A stretch of 20,792 nucleotides of DNA, taken from COE1 sp036310845. GTDB lineage: Bacteria > Bacillota > Clostridia > Lachnospirales > Lachnospiraceae. Numbering within the stretch: the first letter of the stretch is position 1; each line of letters begins with the position of its first letter. The translations under genes and the position numbers were made by a program. Location: NCBI GenBank assembly GCA_036310845.1, contig JAXJRB010000101.1:1-20792 (forward strand). Direction: 5' to 3'. Below, piece by piece: positions 6,518 to 13,662 of this stretch. A model generated the notes under the pieces. The model saw nothing but the letters and a program-made list of their open reading frames with translations. It ran no database searches and was not told the origin of the DNA.

Positions 6518-6562
6518 TTGATTATTCCCAAATAACTGTATATAATAACAGTAATCATTACT
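6518..6562 (+). promoter_or_regulatory. perR promoter with palindromic operator
   Basis: The -35 box TTGATT (6518-6523) and a perfect -10 box TATAAT (6541-6546) are 17 nt apart. AGTAATCATTACT (6550-6562), a 6-1-6 palindrome, covers the expected transcription start. Its form resembles Fur-family boxes (7-1-7 dyads), which fits autoregulation by PerR. The promoter is well supported; the operator role is inferred. Confidence 0.65.
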
Positions 6563-6592
6563 AATTTAGTTCTGAAAAAGCGGAGGAAACAT

Positions 6593-6997
6593 ATGATTAT
6601 GAAGTACAGCCGTCAAAGAGCGGCAATTTTATCCTTTTTACAAACGCGAAAAGATCATCCTACTGCTGAGGTTGTTTACTCGCACGTAAAAGAAGAATAT
6701 CCAAACATTAGTCTTGGTACCGTGTACCGTAACCTGACACAGCTTGCTGATAATGGTATGATATTACGACTTTCCTTTGGAGAGCTTGGCATTGACCATT
6801 TCGATGCAGATACCACACCACATCACCATTTTGTGTGTTCTGCATGTAATAGCGTGATTGATTTGCAACTAGAGGAAATGCCTTTTATTGATGAAGAAGC
6901 CGGAAAGAACTTTGATGGGATGATTCAGGGACACAATATTTATTTCCATGGCTTATGCAAATGCTGTCTGGAGAAAAAGTCCCAAACAATTAAATAA
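6593..6997 (+). CDS. perR: PerR-type peroxide-responsive Fur-family repressor
   Basis: A 134-residue Fur-family protein with a winged helix (about 1-75, including NISLGTVYRNLTQLADNGMI) and a metal-binding dimerization domain. All five regulatory-metal ligands of Bacillus PerR have counterparts: His22, Asp71, His77, His79 and Asp90. The structural zinc site is Cys82-x-x-Cys85 plus Cys122-x-x-Cys125. An Asp at position 90 favours PerR over Fur. In this family, peroxide oxidizes the ligand histidines and the repressor leaves DNA. GGAGG lies six nt before the first ATG, so the MIMK start is preferred to the ATG two codons on. The reverse rubrerythrin gene follows 81 nt downstream and is the likely main target. 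Confidence 0.9.
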   Translation: MIMKYSRQRAAILSFLQTRKDHPTAEVVYSHVKEEYPNISLGTVYRNLTQLADNGMILRLSFGELGIDHFDADTTPHHHFVCSACNSVIDLQLEEMPFIDEEAGKNFDGMIQGHNIYFHGLCKCCLEKKSQTIK

Positions 6998-7021
6998 GTG
7001 TGATATAAAACGTGAAACCTT

Positions 7022-7048
7022 GTAATTATGAAGATTCTGAATAATTAC
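7022..7048 (+). repeat. 27-nt dispersed palindrome, copy A
   Basis: An imperfect palindrome with arms GTAATTAT and ATAATTAC and an 11-nt centre, lying between perR and the reverse rubrerythrin gene. Related copies are at 10265-10291 (minus), 17668-17694 (minus) and 20513-20539 (plus). This copy differs from the 20513 copy at only two of 27 positions. It is followed by AAAAACTTT rather than a T run, so a terminator role is doubtful. Confidence 0.7.
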
Positions 7049-7078
7049 AAAAACTTTAATTATTAGGAGGAAACGAAT

Positions 7079-7621
7079 ATGAAATTTGTATGTAGTGTAT
7101 GTGGTTATATTCATGAAGGAGATCAGGCACCAGAAAGATGCCCACAGTGTAATGTTCCAGCTGACAAGTTCGTTGTACAGAGTGAAGAAAGAAGCTGGGC
7201 TGCTGAGCACGTTGTTGGTGTAGCTCAGGGTGTAAGAGAGGATATTTTAGAAGATTTGAGAGCAAACTACATGGGAGAATGTACAGAAGTTGGTATGTAT
7301 CTTGCAATGGCAAGAGTAGCACATAGAGAAGGTTATCCTGAAATCGGTCTTTACTGGGAAAAGGCTGCTTGGGAAGAAGCTGAACATGCTGCTAAATTTG
7401 CAGAATTATTAGGTGAAGTTGTTACAGACTCTACTAAGAAGAATCTCGAAATGAGAGTTGAAGCTGAAAACGGCGCAACAGCCGGTAAATTCGACCTCGC
7501 TAAGCGTGCAAAAGAGCTTAACTTAGACGCTATCCATGATACCGTTCATGAGATGGCAAGAGATGAAGCGAGACATGGTAAGGCATTTGAAGGATTGCTT
7601 AACCGTTACTTTGGTAAATAA
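7079..7621 (+). CDS. Reverse rubrerythrin (NADH-linked peroxide reductase type)
   Basis: A 180-residue protein with the rubredoxin-like Fe(Cys)4 domain at the N-terminus (Cys5, Cys8, Cys21, Cys24), followed by a four-helix diiron domain. This is the reverse of classical rubrerythrin. The diiron ligands are supplied by the helices around GECTEVGMYL, WEEAEHAAKF and RDEARHGKAF. In clostridia, such proteins end an NADH-driven electron chain that reduces H2O2 (and O2) to water and are strongly induced when PerR is inactivated. AGGAGG lies eight nt before the ATG. Its position behind perR, and its own terminator at 7656-7691, fit a small oxidative-stress unit. Confidence 0.92.
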   Translation: MKFVCSVCGYIHEGDQAPERCPQCNVPADKFVVQSEERSWAAEHVVGVAQGVREDILEDLRANYMGECTEVGMYLAMARVAHREGYPEIGLYWEKAAWEEAEHAAKFAELLGEVVTDSTKKNLEMRVEAENGATAGKFDLAKRAKELNLDAIHDTVHEMARDEARHGKAFEGLLNRYFGK

Positions 7622-7655
7622 AAAGCTTTATAAAATCAAAGATTTTAAGAATTAT

Positions 7656-7691
7656 AGGGTATGCCAGAACTTTTGGCATGCCCTATTTCTT
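7656..7691 (+). terminator. Intrinsic terminator after reverse rubrerythrin
   Basis: AGGGTATGCCA (7656-7666) pairs with TGGCATGCCCT (7674-7684) with one G-T wobble and a seven-nt loop, followed by ATTTCTT. It also argues against starting the next gene at 7678, inside this stem. Confidence 0.8.
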
Positions 7692-7758
7692 GCGCCACCC
7701 TTTTATCCATGGTAAACTATTCTATAACAAACTAAACACAAGAAAAAGGGGATTTCTT

Positions 7759-8406
7759 ATGAAGACAAAAAGAATTTTCATGTCACTGGCAGGTGTTACT
7801 ATCTGTGCTGTCAGTGTCGGTGTATTTAAAATTGCAGCTTTGGGTGTAGACCCATTCCAGTCTTTGATGAGTGGATTGGACAACTGGATTCCTATTCCTT
7901 TTGGTACGCTATATGTATTAGTCAATCTGGCATTACTGACATTCAGCTTGGTTGCTGACCGTCGAAATATCGGTATTGCTACCTTCATTAATTTGTTTTT
8001 ACTGGGCTATATTACCCAATTCACCTATGAACTTTTACAGACTTGGCTACCTTCACCTTCACTACCAATACGAATCCTTTGTCTAATTTTGGGTATCGTA
8101 GTTATTTGTTTTGGCTCCTCATTGTATATGACCGCAAATCTCGGTGTTTCCACCTACGATGCAGTAGCCATTGTTATATCCGGGAAATGGAAATTAGGAC
8201 AATTCAAATATGTTCGTATTTGCTCTGATTTAGTGTGTGTACTTCTGGGTGTAGGAATCTTTTTATTCTCCGGCGGAACACTTGCACAGGTTCCTACCAT
8301 TGCCGGTATTGGTACGATAATTACTGCTTTCTTTATGGGGCCATTGATTCAATTTTTCAATGATCATGTTGCAATACCACTATTGAATAAATCAGCTGAA
8401 AACTAG
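7759..8406 (+). CDS. YczE/YitT-like multi-pass membrane protein
   Basis: A 215-residue integral membrane protein with about five or six hydrophobic segments. The first lies at residues 7-27, followed by the loop GVDPFQSLMSGL; a similar loop, GVSTYDAVAI, appears in the second half, giving the internal-repeat look of this family. The family is common in Firmicutes; its molecular role is not established and transport is a guess. The ATG at 7759 is chosen because an AAAAAGGGG RBS lies upstream, and because an earlier in-frame ATG at 7678 is within the preceding terminator. It has no evident functional tie to its neighbours. Confidence 0.8.
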   Translation: MKTKRIFMSLAGVTICAVSVGVFKIAALGVDPFQSLMSGLDNWIPIPFGTLYVLVNLALLTFSLVADRRNIGIATFINLFLLGYITQFTYELLQTWLPSPSLPIRILCLILGIVVICFGSSLYMTANLGVSTYDAVAIVISGKWKLGQFKYVRICSDLVCVLLGVGIFLFSGGTLAQVPTIAGIGTIITAFFMGPLIQFFNDHVAIPLLNKSAEN

Positions 8407-8468
8407 AACAGAAGAAAGATTTCACGTTACTGTTCACAGAAGTTTTAGATTAATCTTCTTTTCTTACA

Positions 8469-8532
8469 TTGACATCCTTTCTTACTTTTTTTATAATTAA
8501 ATTTAACAGATATTTTGATTTGTTAACCAAAT
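8469..8532 (+). promoter_or_regulatory. Perfect consensus promoter with a 7-1-7 dyad downstream
   Basis: TTGACA (8469-8474), a 17-nt spacer and TATAAT (8492-8497) match the housekeeping consensus exactly. ATTTGTTAACCAAAT (8518-8532) is a 7-1-7 dyad with six of seven pairs, 21 nt past the -10 box and so within the early transcribed region. It is a plausible repressor site. The gene starts at 8594, leaving a leader of about 90 nt. Confidence 0.75.
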
Positions 8533-8593
8533 ATTGTGTGACATCTTTTAGTCAGACTGAAACAAAATTTAGTTATAAAAAGGAGAATTTGCT

Positions 8594-8992
8594 ATGGCAC
8601 AGAACAATGGAGCACAATCAGTAGAAACAATTGCAGGTAGAAAAATTGTATTTTCAAAAGGTGTTGGCCAGACTAATATTGATGAATTAAAATGGCTTAC
8701 AGATACTGTTTTATCTAACGCAAAATCATGGAAACCAACCGGATGGGCATATATTGCAGACTGTTCGGAAATGAAGCCGGTTTCTCCTGCTGAAGGCGGT
8801 GAATTGGTAACCATGACAAAAAAATTCGTAGAAGCTGGCTGTAAAGCATTTGCTTTTGTAGAAGGCAAGTCTATTATGTTAAAGATTCAGGCTCAGAAGA
8901 ATACGCAGCGTTCAGAAACAGGCGTAGCAGAAGGACACTTTGCTACCTTAGACGAAGCCTTAGCATGGTTAAAGAATGAAGTGAAAATTTAA
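8594..8992 (+). CDS. Small STAS/SpoIIAA-like protein of unknown function
   Basis: A 132-residue soluble protein without signal peptide, membrane segment or metal motif. The alternation of beta strands and helices and the ending EGHFATLDEALAWLKNEVKI resemble SpoIIAA-like/STAS-fold proteins, in which a closing 'F-x-x-x-x-E-A-x-x-W-L' helix is typical. The family call is tentative. GGAG lies eight nt before the ATG. It is a single-gene unit between a perfect consensus promoter and a strong terminator, so high expression is likely. No partner gene (kinase, anti-sigma factor) is adjacent to suggest a pathway. Confidence 0.75.
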   Translation: MAQNNGAQSVETIAGRKIVFSKGVGQTNIDELKWLTDTVLSNAKSWKPTGWAYIADCSEMKPVSPAEGGELVTMTKKFVEAGCKAFAFVEGKSIMLKIQAQKNTQRSETGVAEGHFATLDEALAWLKNEVKI

Positions 8993-9005
8993 AAAAGTAT
9001 TTTGC

Positions 9006-9034
9006 AAGTGCAGGCTGTTTGCTTGCACTTTTCA
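9006..9034 (+). terminator. Intrinsic terminator after the STAS-like gene
   Basis: AAGTGCAGGC (9006-9015) pairs with GCTTGCACTT (9021-9030), with one G-T wobble and a five-nt loop, followed by TTCATTT. Confidence 0.8.
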
Positions 9035-9099
9035 TTTATTAGAAAATTGCTGTAGCGTAGTAAGAATCCGACAAAAATTTCGCAAGAATTTCTTGCTAA

Positions 9100-9128
9100 A
9101 GTGCGTGCACTGACACCGCACTATTTTT
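9100..9128 (+). terminator. Second terminator-like hairpin upstream of hydE
   Basis: AGTGCG (9100-9105) pairs with CGCACT (9117-9122), followed by ATTTTTATTT. A perfect small dyad, GCAAGAA/TTCTTGC (9082-9096), precedes it. It lies upstream of the hydE promoter, so it probably insulates hydE from upstream transcription rather than attenuating it. Confidence 0.5.
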
Positions 9129-9130
9129 AT

Positions 9131-9159
9131 TTGACTTGCCTTTTTTCATGTTTTATCAT
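9131..9159 (+). promoter_or_regulatory. Promoter of the hydE-hydG-hydF operon
   Basis: TTGACT (9131-9136) and TATCAT (9154-9159), each one base off consensus, are 17 nt apart. The hydE start is 57 nt beyond the -10 box. Confidence 0.65.
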
Positions 9160-9216
9160 AAATATTAAAGGCCATATACTCCAATATCACTTCAACAGAA
9201 GAACCTGGGAGGAATT

Positions 9217-10260
9217 ATGAATTCAAATTTTCAAATTGTTGACTCTCTTCAAAAAGAACAAACAATTTCTTTGGAAGATTTTCGTTTTCTATTAGAAACA
9301 CAAGATAACGAACTTATTGAATACTTAGCTGCTTACGCTAGAAAAACGACTACTGCCATTTACGACAATCATATTTACATTCGCGGCTTAATTGAGTTTA
9401 CCAATATTTGCAAAAATGACTGCTTTTATTGCGGTATTCGTAAGAGCAATACGAATGCTCAGCGCTATCGCCTTACGAAAGACGATATTCTAGCCTGCTG
9501 CAAAACAGGCTATGCGCTTGGCTTTCGCACCTTTGTCCTACAAGGTGGCGAAGACGCTTACTTTACCGATACACTTGTCTGCGACATCGTTTCTTCCATC
9601 AAGAAGCAGCATTCAGACTGTGCCATAACCCTTTCCATTGGTGAAAAGACAAGAGACAGTTATCAGAAATACTTCGATGCTGGCACTGATCGTTATTTAC
9701 TAAGACACGAAACTGCAAACGAAGCACACTACCAATCACTCCACCCATCAGAGCTTTCTTTTAGAAATCGAATGCGTTGCCTTAGAGATTTAAAAGCTAT
9801 AGGCTATCAGACTGGTTGTGGCTTTATGGTAGGCTCACCCCATCAGACACTGGAAACATTATATGAGGATATACGATTTATCCAACAATTCCACCCGGAA
9901 ATGGTAGGCATTGGTCCGTTCATTCCACATAAAGACACACCTTTTGCTAATAAAAACGCTGGAACTTTAGAACAGACACTTCGCTTGTTAAGCATTATCC
10001 GTCTGCTTCATCCCCATGTACTATTACCGGCAACTACAGCTCTTGGAACCATTCACCCACAAGGTCGTGAAATGGGAATCTTACACGGTGCCAATGTCGT
10101 TATGCCAAACTTATCACCAACACAGGTTCGTGAAAAATACATGCTATACAACGACAAAACCTCAACCGGTGTAGAATCCGCTGAGGGACTAGAAGACTTA
10201 AAACATCGTATGGAGAGGATTGGTTATCAAGTCGTTATGATGCGAGGAGACTATAAATAA
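9217..10260 (+). CDS. hydE: [FeFe]-hydrogenase H-cluster radical SAM maturase HydE
   Basis: A 347-residue radical S-adenosylmethionine enzyme with the [4Fe-4S] motif Cys65-x3-Cys69-x2-Cys72 (CKNDCFYCG), a full TIM-barrel-length domain and family stretches such as FVLQGGED and GFMVGSPHQT. HydE works with HydG and HydF to build the 2Fe subcluster of [FeFe] hydrogenase, acting on the iron synthon made by HydG. The C-terminal cysteines that bind an extra cluster in some HydE proteins are absent here, as in many functional homologues. GGGAGG lies six nt before the ATG. It is first in the hydE-hydG-hydF operon. No hydrogenase structural gene is in the window. Confidence 0.93.
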   Translation: MNSNFQIVDSLQKEQTISLEDFRFLLETQDNELIEYLAAYARKTTTAIYDNHIYIRGLIEFTNICKNDCFYCGIRKSNTNAQRYRLTKDDILACCKTGYALGFRTFVLQGGEDAYFTDTLVCDIVSSIKKQHSDCAITLSIGEKTRDSYQKYFDAGTDRYLLRHETANEAHYQSLHPSELSFRNRMRCLRDLKAIGYQTGCGFMVGSPHQTLETLYEDIRFIQQFHPEMVGIGPFIPHKDTPFANKNAGTLEQTLRLLSIIRLLHPHVLLPATTALGTIHPQGREMGILHGANVVMPNLSPTQVREKYMLYNDKTSTGVESAEGLEDLKHRMERIGYQVVMMRGDYK

Positions 10261-10264
10261 AATC

Positions 10265-10291
10265 GTAACTATTCCATACCCTCATAGTTAC
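10265..10291 (-). repeat. 27-nt dispersed palindrome, copy B (hydE-hydG spacer)
   Basis: Arms GTAACTAT (10265-10272) and ATAGTTAC (10284-10291) are perfectly complementary. Read on the minus strand it matches the 20513 copy at 22 of 27 positions. One T-A pair of the other copies is a C-G pair here, a compensatory change that preserves the stem. Located inside the hyd operon, it would be part of the mRNA between hydE and hydG. Confidence 0.65.
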
Positions 10292-10340
10292 ATGCCAAAA
10301 TCAGGAATATTTATCTGACTGAAAAGAAAGGAAGAACACA

Positions 10341-11762
10341 ATGTATAACATAAATTCATTAAAGGCAGAAGAATTTATCTCTCACGAGGAAATTGAAGCA
10401 ACCTTAGCCTATGCAGATGCTAACATGGACAATCTGGCTTTAATTGACGAAATTCTTGCTAAAGCAAGACTGGGAAAGGGCTTAAATCACAGAGAAGCCT
10501 CTGTACTTCTTGCCTGCGAACAGGAGAACATTACTCAGCAAATCTATGAACTGGCTGAACAGATAAAAAAAGATTACTACGGTAATCGTATTGTTCTGTT
10601 TGCTCCACTTTATCTATCAAACTACTGTGTAAATGGCTGTGTATACTGTCCTTATCATTTGAAAAATAAACATATTGCAAGGAAAAAGCTTACACAGGAG
10701 GAAATCCAAAGGGAAGTAACTGCACTTCAGGATATGGGGCACAAACGACTCGCCATTGAGGCCGGTGAAGACCCAGTGAACAATCCCATTGAATATATTT
10801 TAGAATGTATTGATACCATCTATAGCATCAAACATAAAAATGGTGCTATTCGTCGTGTTAATGTCAACATAGCAGCAACTACCGTTGAAAATTATCGTAA
10901 GCTAAAAGATGCCGGAATCGGTACTTATATTCTTTTCCAGGAAACCTATCACAAGGAAAGCTACGAAAAACTCCATCCAACAGGACCAAAACACGACTAT
11001 GCTTACCATACCGAAGCCATGGACAGAGCCATGGAGGGTGGCATTGATGATGTTGGACTTGGTGTACTCTTTGGTTTAGAGCTGTATCGTTATGAACTTG
11101 CCGGATTACTTATGCATGCAGAACATTTAGAAGCAGTTCATGGTGTTGGCCCACATACCATTAGTGTTCCTCGTTTAAAAAAAGCAGATGACATTGACCC
11201 CGATAGCTTTGATAATGGTATTAGTGATGATATCTTTGCAAAAATTTGCGCTATCATTCGCATTAGCGTACCCTATACAGGCATGATTATCTCTACCAGA
11301 GAGAGTCAGGCAGTTCGTGAACGAGTTCTTCCACTTGGTGTATCCCAAATTAGTGGTGCTTCCAAGACAAGTGTTGGTGGCTATGCGAATCCGGAACAGG
11401 AAGAGGATATAACCAGCGCACAGTTTGATGTCAGCGATCAGCGTACTCTTGATGAGGTCGTAAACTGGCTTATGAAGATGGATTATCTTCCAAGCTTCTG
11501 CACCGCCTGCTACCGCGAAGGAAGAACCGGAGACCGTTTTATGGAGCTTTGCAAGAGCAAGCAGATTCTGAACTGCTGCCATCCAAATGCCTTAATCACC
11601 TTAAAGGAATACTTAGACGACTACGCATGTGAAGAGACCAAGCAACTTGGCATAGACCTTATTGAACGTGAATTGGAAAACATTCCAAAAGAAAAAGTAA
11701 GAGAACTTACAATGCAACATATCAAAGACATTGAAAACGGACAACGTGATTTTCGCTTTTAA
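10341..11762 (+). CDS. hydG: [FeFe]-hydrogenase maturase HydG (radical SAM tyrosine lyase)
   Basis: A 473-residue enzyme that cleaves tyrosine to p-cresol, CO and cyanide and assembles them on iron for the H-cluster. The radical SAM cluster motif is Cys96-x3-Cys100-x2-Cys103 (CVNGCVYC). The C-terminal auxiliary-cluster motif CX2CX22C is complete (about Cys387, Cys390, Cys413). Both distinguish HydG from the related thiazole enzyme ThiH and match normal HydG length. GAAAGGAAG lies upstream of the ATG. It follows hydE by 80 nt and precedes hydF by 53 nt on the same strand. Confidence 0.95.
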   Translation: MYNINSLKAEEFISHEEIEATLAYADANMDNLALIDEILAKARLGKGLNHREASVLLACEQENITQQIYELAEQIKKDYYGNRIVLFAPLYLSNYCVNGCVYCPYHLKNKHIARKKLTQEEIQREVTALQDMGHKRLAIEAGEDPVNNPIEYILECIDTIYSIKHKNGAIRRVNVNIAATTVENYRKLKDAGIGTYILFQETYHKESYEKLHPTGPKHDYAYHTEAMDRAMEGGIDDVGLGVLFGLELYRYELAGLLMHAEHLEAVHGVGPHTISVPRLKKADDIDPDSFDNGISDDIFAKICAIIRISVPYTGMIISTRESQAVRERVLPLGVSQISGASKTSVGGYANPEQEEDITSAQFDVSDQRTLDEVVNWLMKMDYLPSFCTACYREGRTGDRFMELCKSKQILNCCHPNALITLKEYLDDYACEETKQLGIDLIERELENIPKEKVRELTMQHIKDIENGQRDFRF

Positions 11763-11815
11763 CCAAGACGCTTGTAAAAAGCTTCTTCAAAATCAAGAAA
11801 GGCAATATAATTGTT

Positions 11816-13018
11816 ATGACACTATCGCTTAATGAAACTCCATCCGCAAACCGCTTACACATTGGTGTTTTTGGTAAGACCAACAGCGGAAAATCCTCTT
11901 TTATCAACGCTTTTACTGGTCAGAACGTCTCTATAGTGTCTGAAATATCAGGCACTACCACGGATCCAATATATAAACCCATGGAAATAAATTCACTAGG
12001 CGCTTGTGTTATTATCGACACGGCAGGTTTTGACGATAACACAGCCCTTGGTGATATGCGTATGGAAAAGACAAAGCTTGCTGTTGAAAAAACAGAGCTT
12101 GCTGTTATTTTGCTTACCGATGAAAATGTAGAAGATGAAATTGTATGGTATGAGATGTTTAAAGAAAGAAAGATTCCTGTTCTTTTTCTCATTAGCAAAG
12201 CTGACACAAAGACACAAAATGACATCAATGTCATCTCTTCTGCAATACAAGAGAGAACAAAGGAAACTCCACTTGTTATCAGCGCTATTACAAAGGAAGG
12301 ATTACCTCAAGTAAAGGACGCTCTTGCAAGAAGGCTTCCTGAGAATTATGGAAGCCTTGAGATTACCGGCAATCTGGTAACCAAGGAGGACCTCGTCTTA
12401 TTAGTCATGCCACAGGATATTCAGGCTCCAAAAGGAAGACTGATTCTGCCACAAGTACAGACTATTCGAGAATTATTGGACAAAAAATGCATGGTTATGA
12501 GTGTTACTAGCGATTGTATGGAGCAGGCACTACAAGCCTTAAAGCAACCACCTAAGCTTATTATTACGGATTCTCAAATTTTCGGCTTTGTCTATGAGCA
12601 TAAGCCAAAGGAAAGCATGTTAACCTCCTTTTCTGTATTATTCGCAGCATATAAAGGTGACCTTTCTTACTACCTTGAGGGCGCAAAAGCTATTGATTCT
12701 TTAACAGAACAATCCAGAATACTGATTGCCGAATGTTGTACCCATGCGCCATTAACAGAGGATATTGGTAGAGTAAAGATACCAAATATGCTAAGAAAAC
12801 GCTTCGGTGCCGGACTTACTGTGGATATTGTGAGTGGAACGGATTATCCGGAAGACCTCACATCGTATGACCTGATTATCCAATGTGGTGCTTGCATGTT
12901 CAACCGTCAATATGTCTTATCACGCATTGATAGGGCTAAAAAGCAATGTGTTCCTATGACTAATTATGGAGTAACTATCGCACATATTACTGGAATTTTA
13001 GATAAGATTTTTGCATAG
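11816..13018 (+). CDS. hydF: [FeFe]-hydrogenase maturation GTPase HydF
   Basis: A 400-residue scaffold GTPase that carries the assembled 2Fe subcluster to apo-hydrogenase. The N-terminal G domain has the P loop GKTNSGKSS (20-28), SGTTTDP (45-51), DTAG (68-71) and SKAD (127-130). A middle dimerization domain follows. The C-terminal cluster domain has CTH (Cys308, His310) and CGAC (Cys357, Cys360). The histidine often found just before the last CxxC is Gln356 here; this position is known to vary and the three cysteines remain. AAAGG lies upstream of the ATG. Transcription ends at the strong hairpin at 13081-13122. Confidence 0.95.
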   Translation: MTLSLNETPSANRLHIGVFGKTNSGKSSFINAFTGQNVSIVSEISGTTTDPIYKPMEINSLGACVIIDTAGFDDNTALGDMRMEKTKLAVEKTELAVILLTDENVEDEIVWYEMFKERKIPVLFLISKADTKTQNDINVISSAIQERTKETPLVISAITKEGLPQVKDALARRLPENYGSLEITGNLVTKEDLVLLVMPQDIQAPKGRLILPQVQTIRELLDKKCMVMSVTSDCMEQALQALKQPPKLIITDSQIFGFVYEHKPKESMLTSFSVLFAAYKGDLSYYLEGAKAIDSLTEQSRILIAECCTHAPLTEDIGRVKIPNMLRKRFGAGLTVDIVSGTDYPEDLTSYDLIIQCGACMFNRQYVLSRIDRAKKQCVPMTNYGVTIAHITGILDKIFA

Positions 13019-13080
13019 GTACCACCTTGTCTTACGAAATTCTTGTTTAACCATCATTACGTTACAACAATTTCCTAGAA

Positions 13081-13122
13081 AATGAAAAAGCAGTGTTGTT
13101 TAATACACACTGCTTTTTCATT
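13081..13122. terminator. Bidirectional intrinsic terminator between hydF and the GNAT gene
   Basis: A perfect 16-bp stem (13081-13096 with 13107-13122) with a 10-nt loop. The arms carry A and T runs that give a T tract in either direction, so it serves both converging units. Confidence 0.9.
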
Positions 13123-13135
13123 CTAATAAAATCCT

Positions 13136-13612
13136 TTACAATATCTTTTCCATTCCGATTTTCTGTGGAACTAAGCCACATGCTTCATAGAAGCTCACAG
13201 CGCTTTCATTTAATGACCACACATTCAGCGTTACATTGTAGCACTCTTGCTCCTTGGCATAGGCTACTACATACTCATAAAGCTGTTTTCCAATATGCTG
13301 ACCTCGGCTATTCTCATCCACACACAAGTCATCAATATAAAGCGTCTTAATATCTGTAAGAATGTTATTATCTATATACTGCTGAAAGATACAAAAGACA
13401 TAACCCTTAACTCTGTTTTCCTCATCCACTGCTACAAAAATAGGGGTTTTGTCATCATGAATCATAGCTTGTAGCTCTTCATCCGTATACTTCTTGCTAT
13501 TTGCTCTAAATATATCCGGTCTACCGTTATGATGTACCATTAACACTTGATAAAGTAGCTTGTTAATGCCTTCCGTGTCCTGTTCTTTTGCTCTTCTTAT
13601 CTGTAGCTTCAT
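13136..13612 (-). CDS. GNAT-family N-acetyltransferase
   Basis: A 158-residue single-domain acetyltransferase. The acetyl-CoA site motif is LCVDENSRGQHIGKQLYEY with RGQHIG at 103-108. The later NVWSLNESAVSFYEACGL is the typical motif B, with a Tyr that often acts as general acid. The substrate is unknown. GGAGG lies seven nt before the ATG. It follows the EAL phosphodiesterase gene by 50 nt on the same strand with no terminator between, so the two are probably co-transcribed and end at the shared terminator. Confidence 0.9.
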   Translation of the reverse strand: MKLQIRRAKEQDTEGINKLLYQVLMVHHNGRPDIFRANSKKYTDEELQAMIHDDKTPIFVAVDEENRVKGYVFCIFQQYIDNNILTDIKTLYIDDLCVDENSRGQHIGKQLYEYVVAYAKEQECYNVTLNVWSLNESAVSFYEACGLVPQKIGMEKIL

Positions 13613-13662
13613 GCCTTACCTCCTGGTGTCCTATAATGCTTACTATCCCGTGTTATCATACA

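Noticed and set aside
10341..11762. HydG considered as ThiH (thiazole synthesis)
   Set aside because: The C-terminal CX2CX22C auxiliary-cluster motif and the hydE/hydF neighbours identify HydG.
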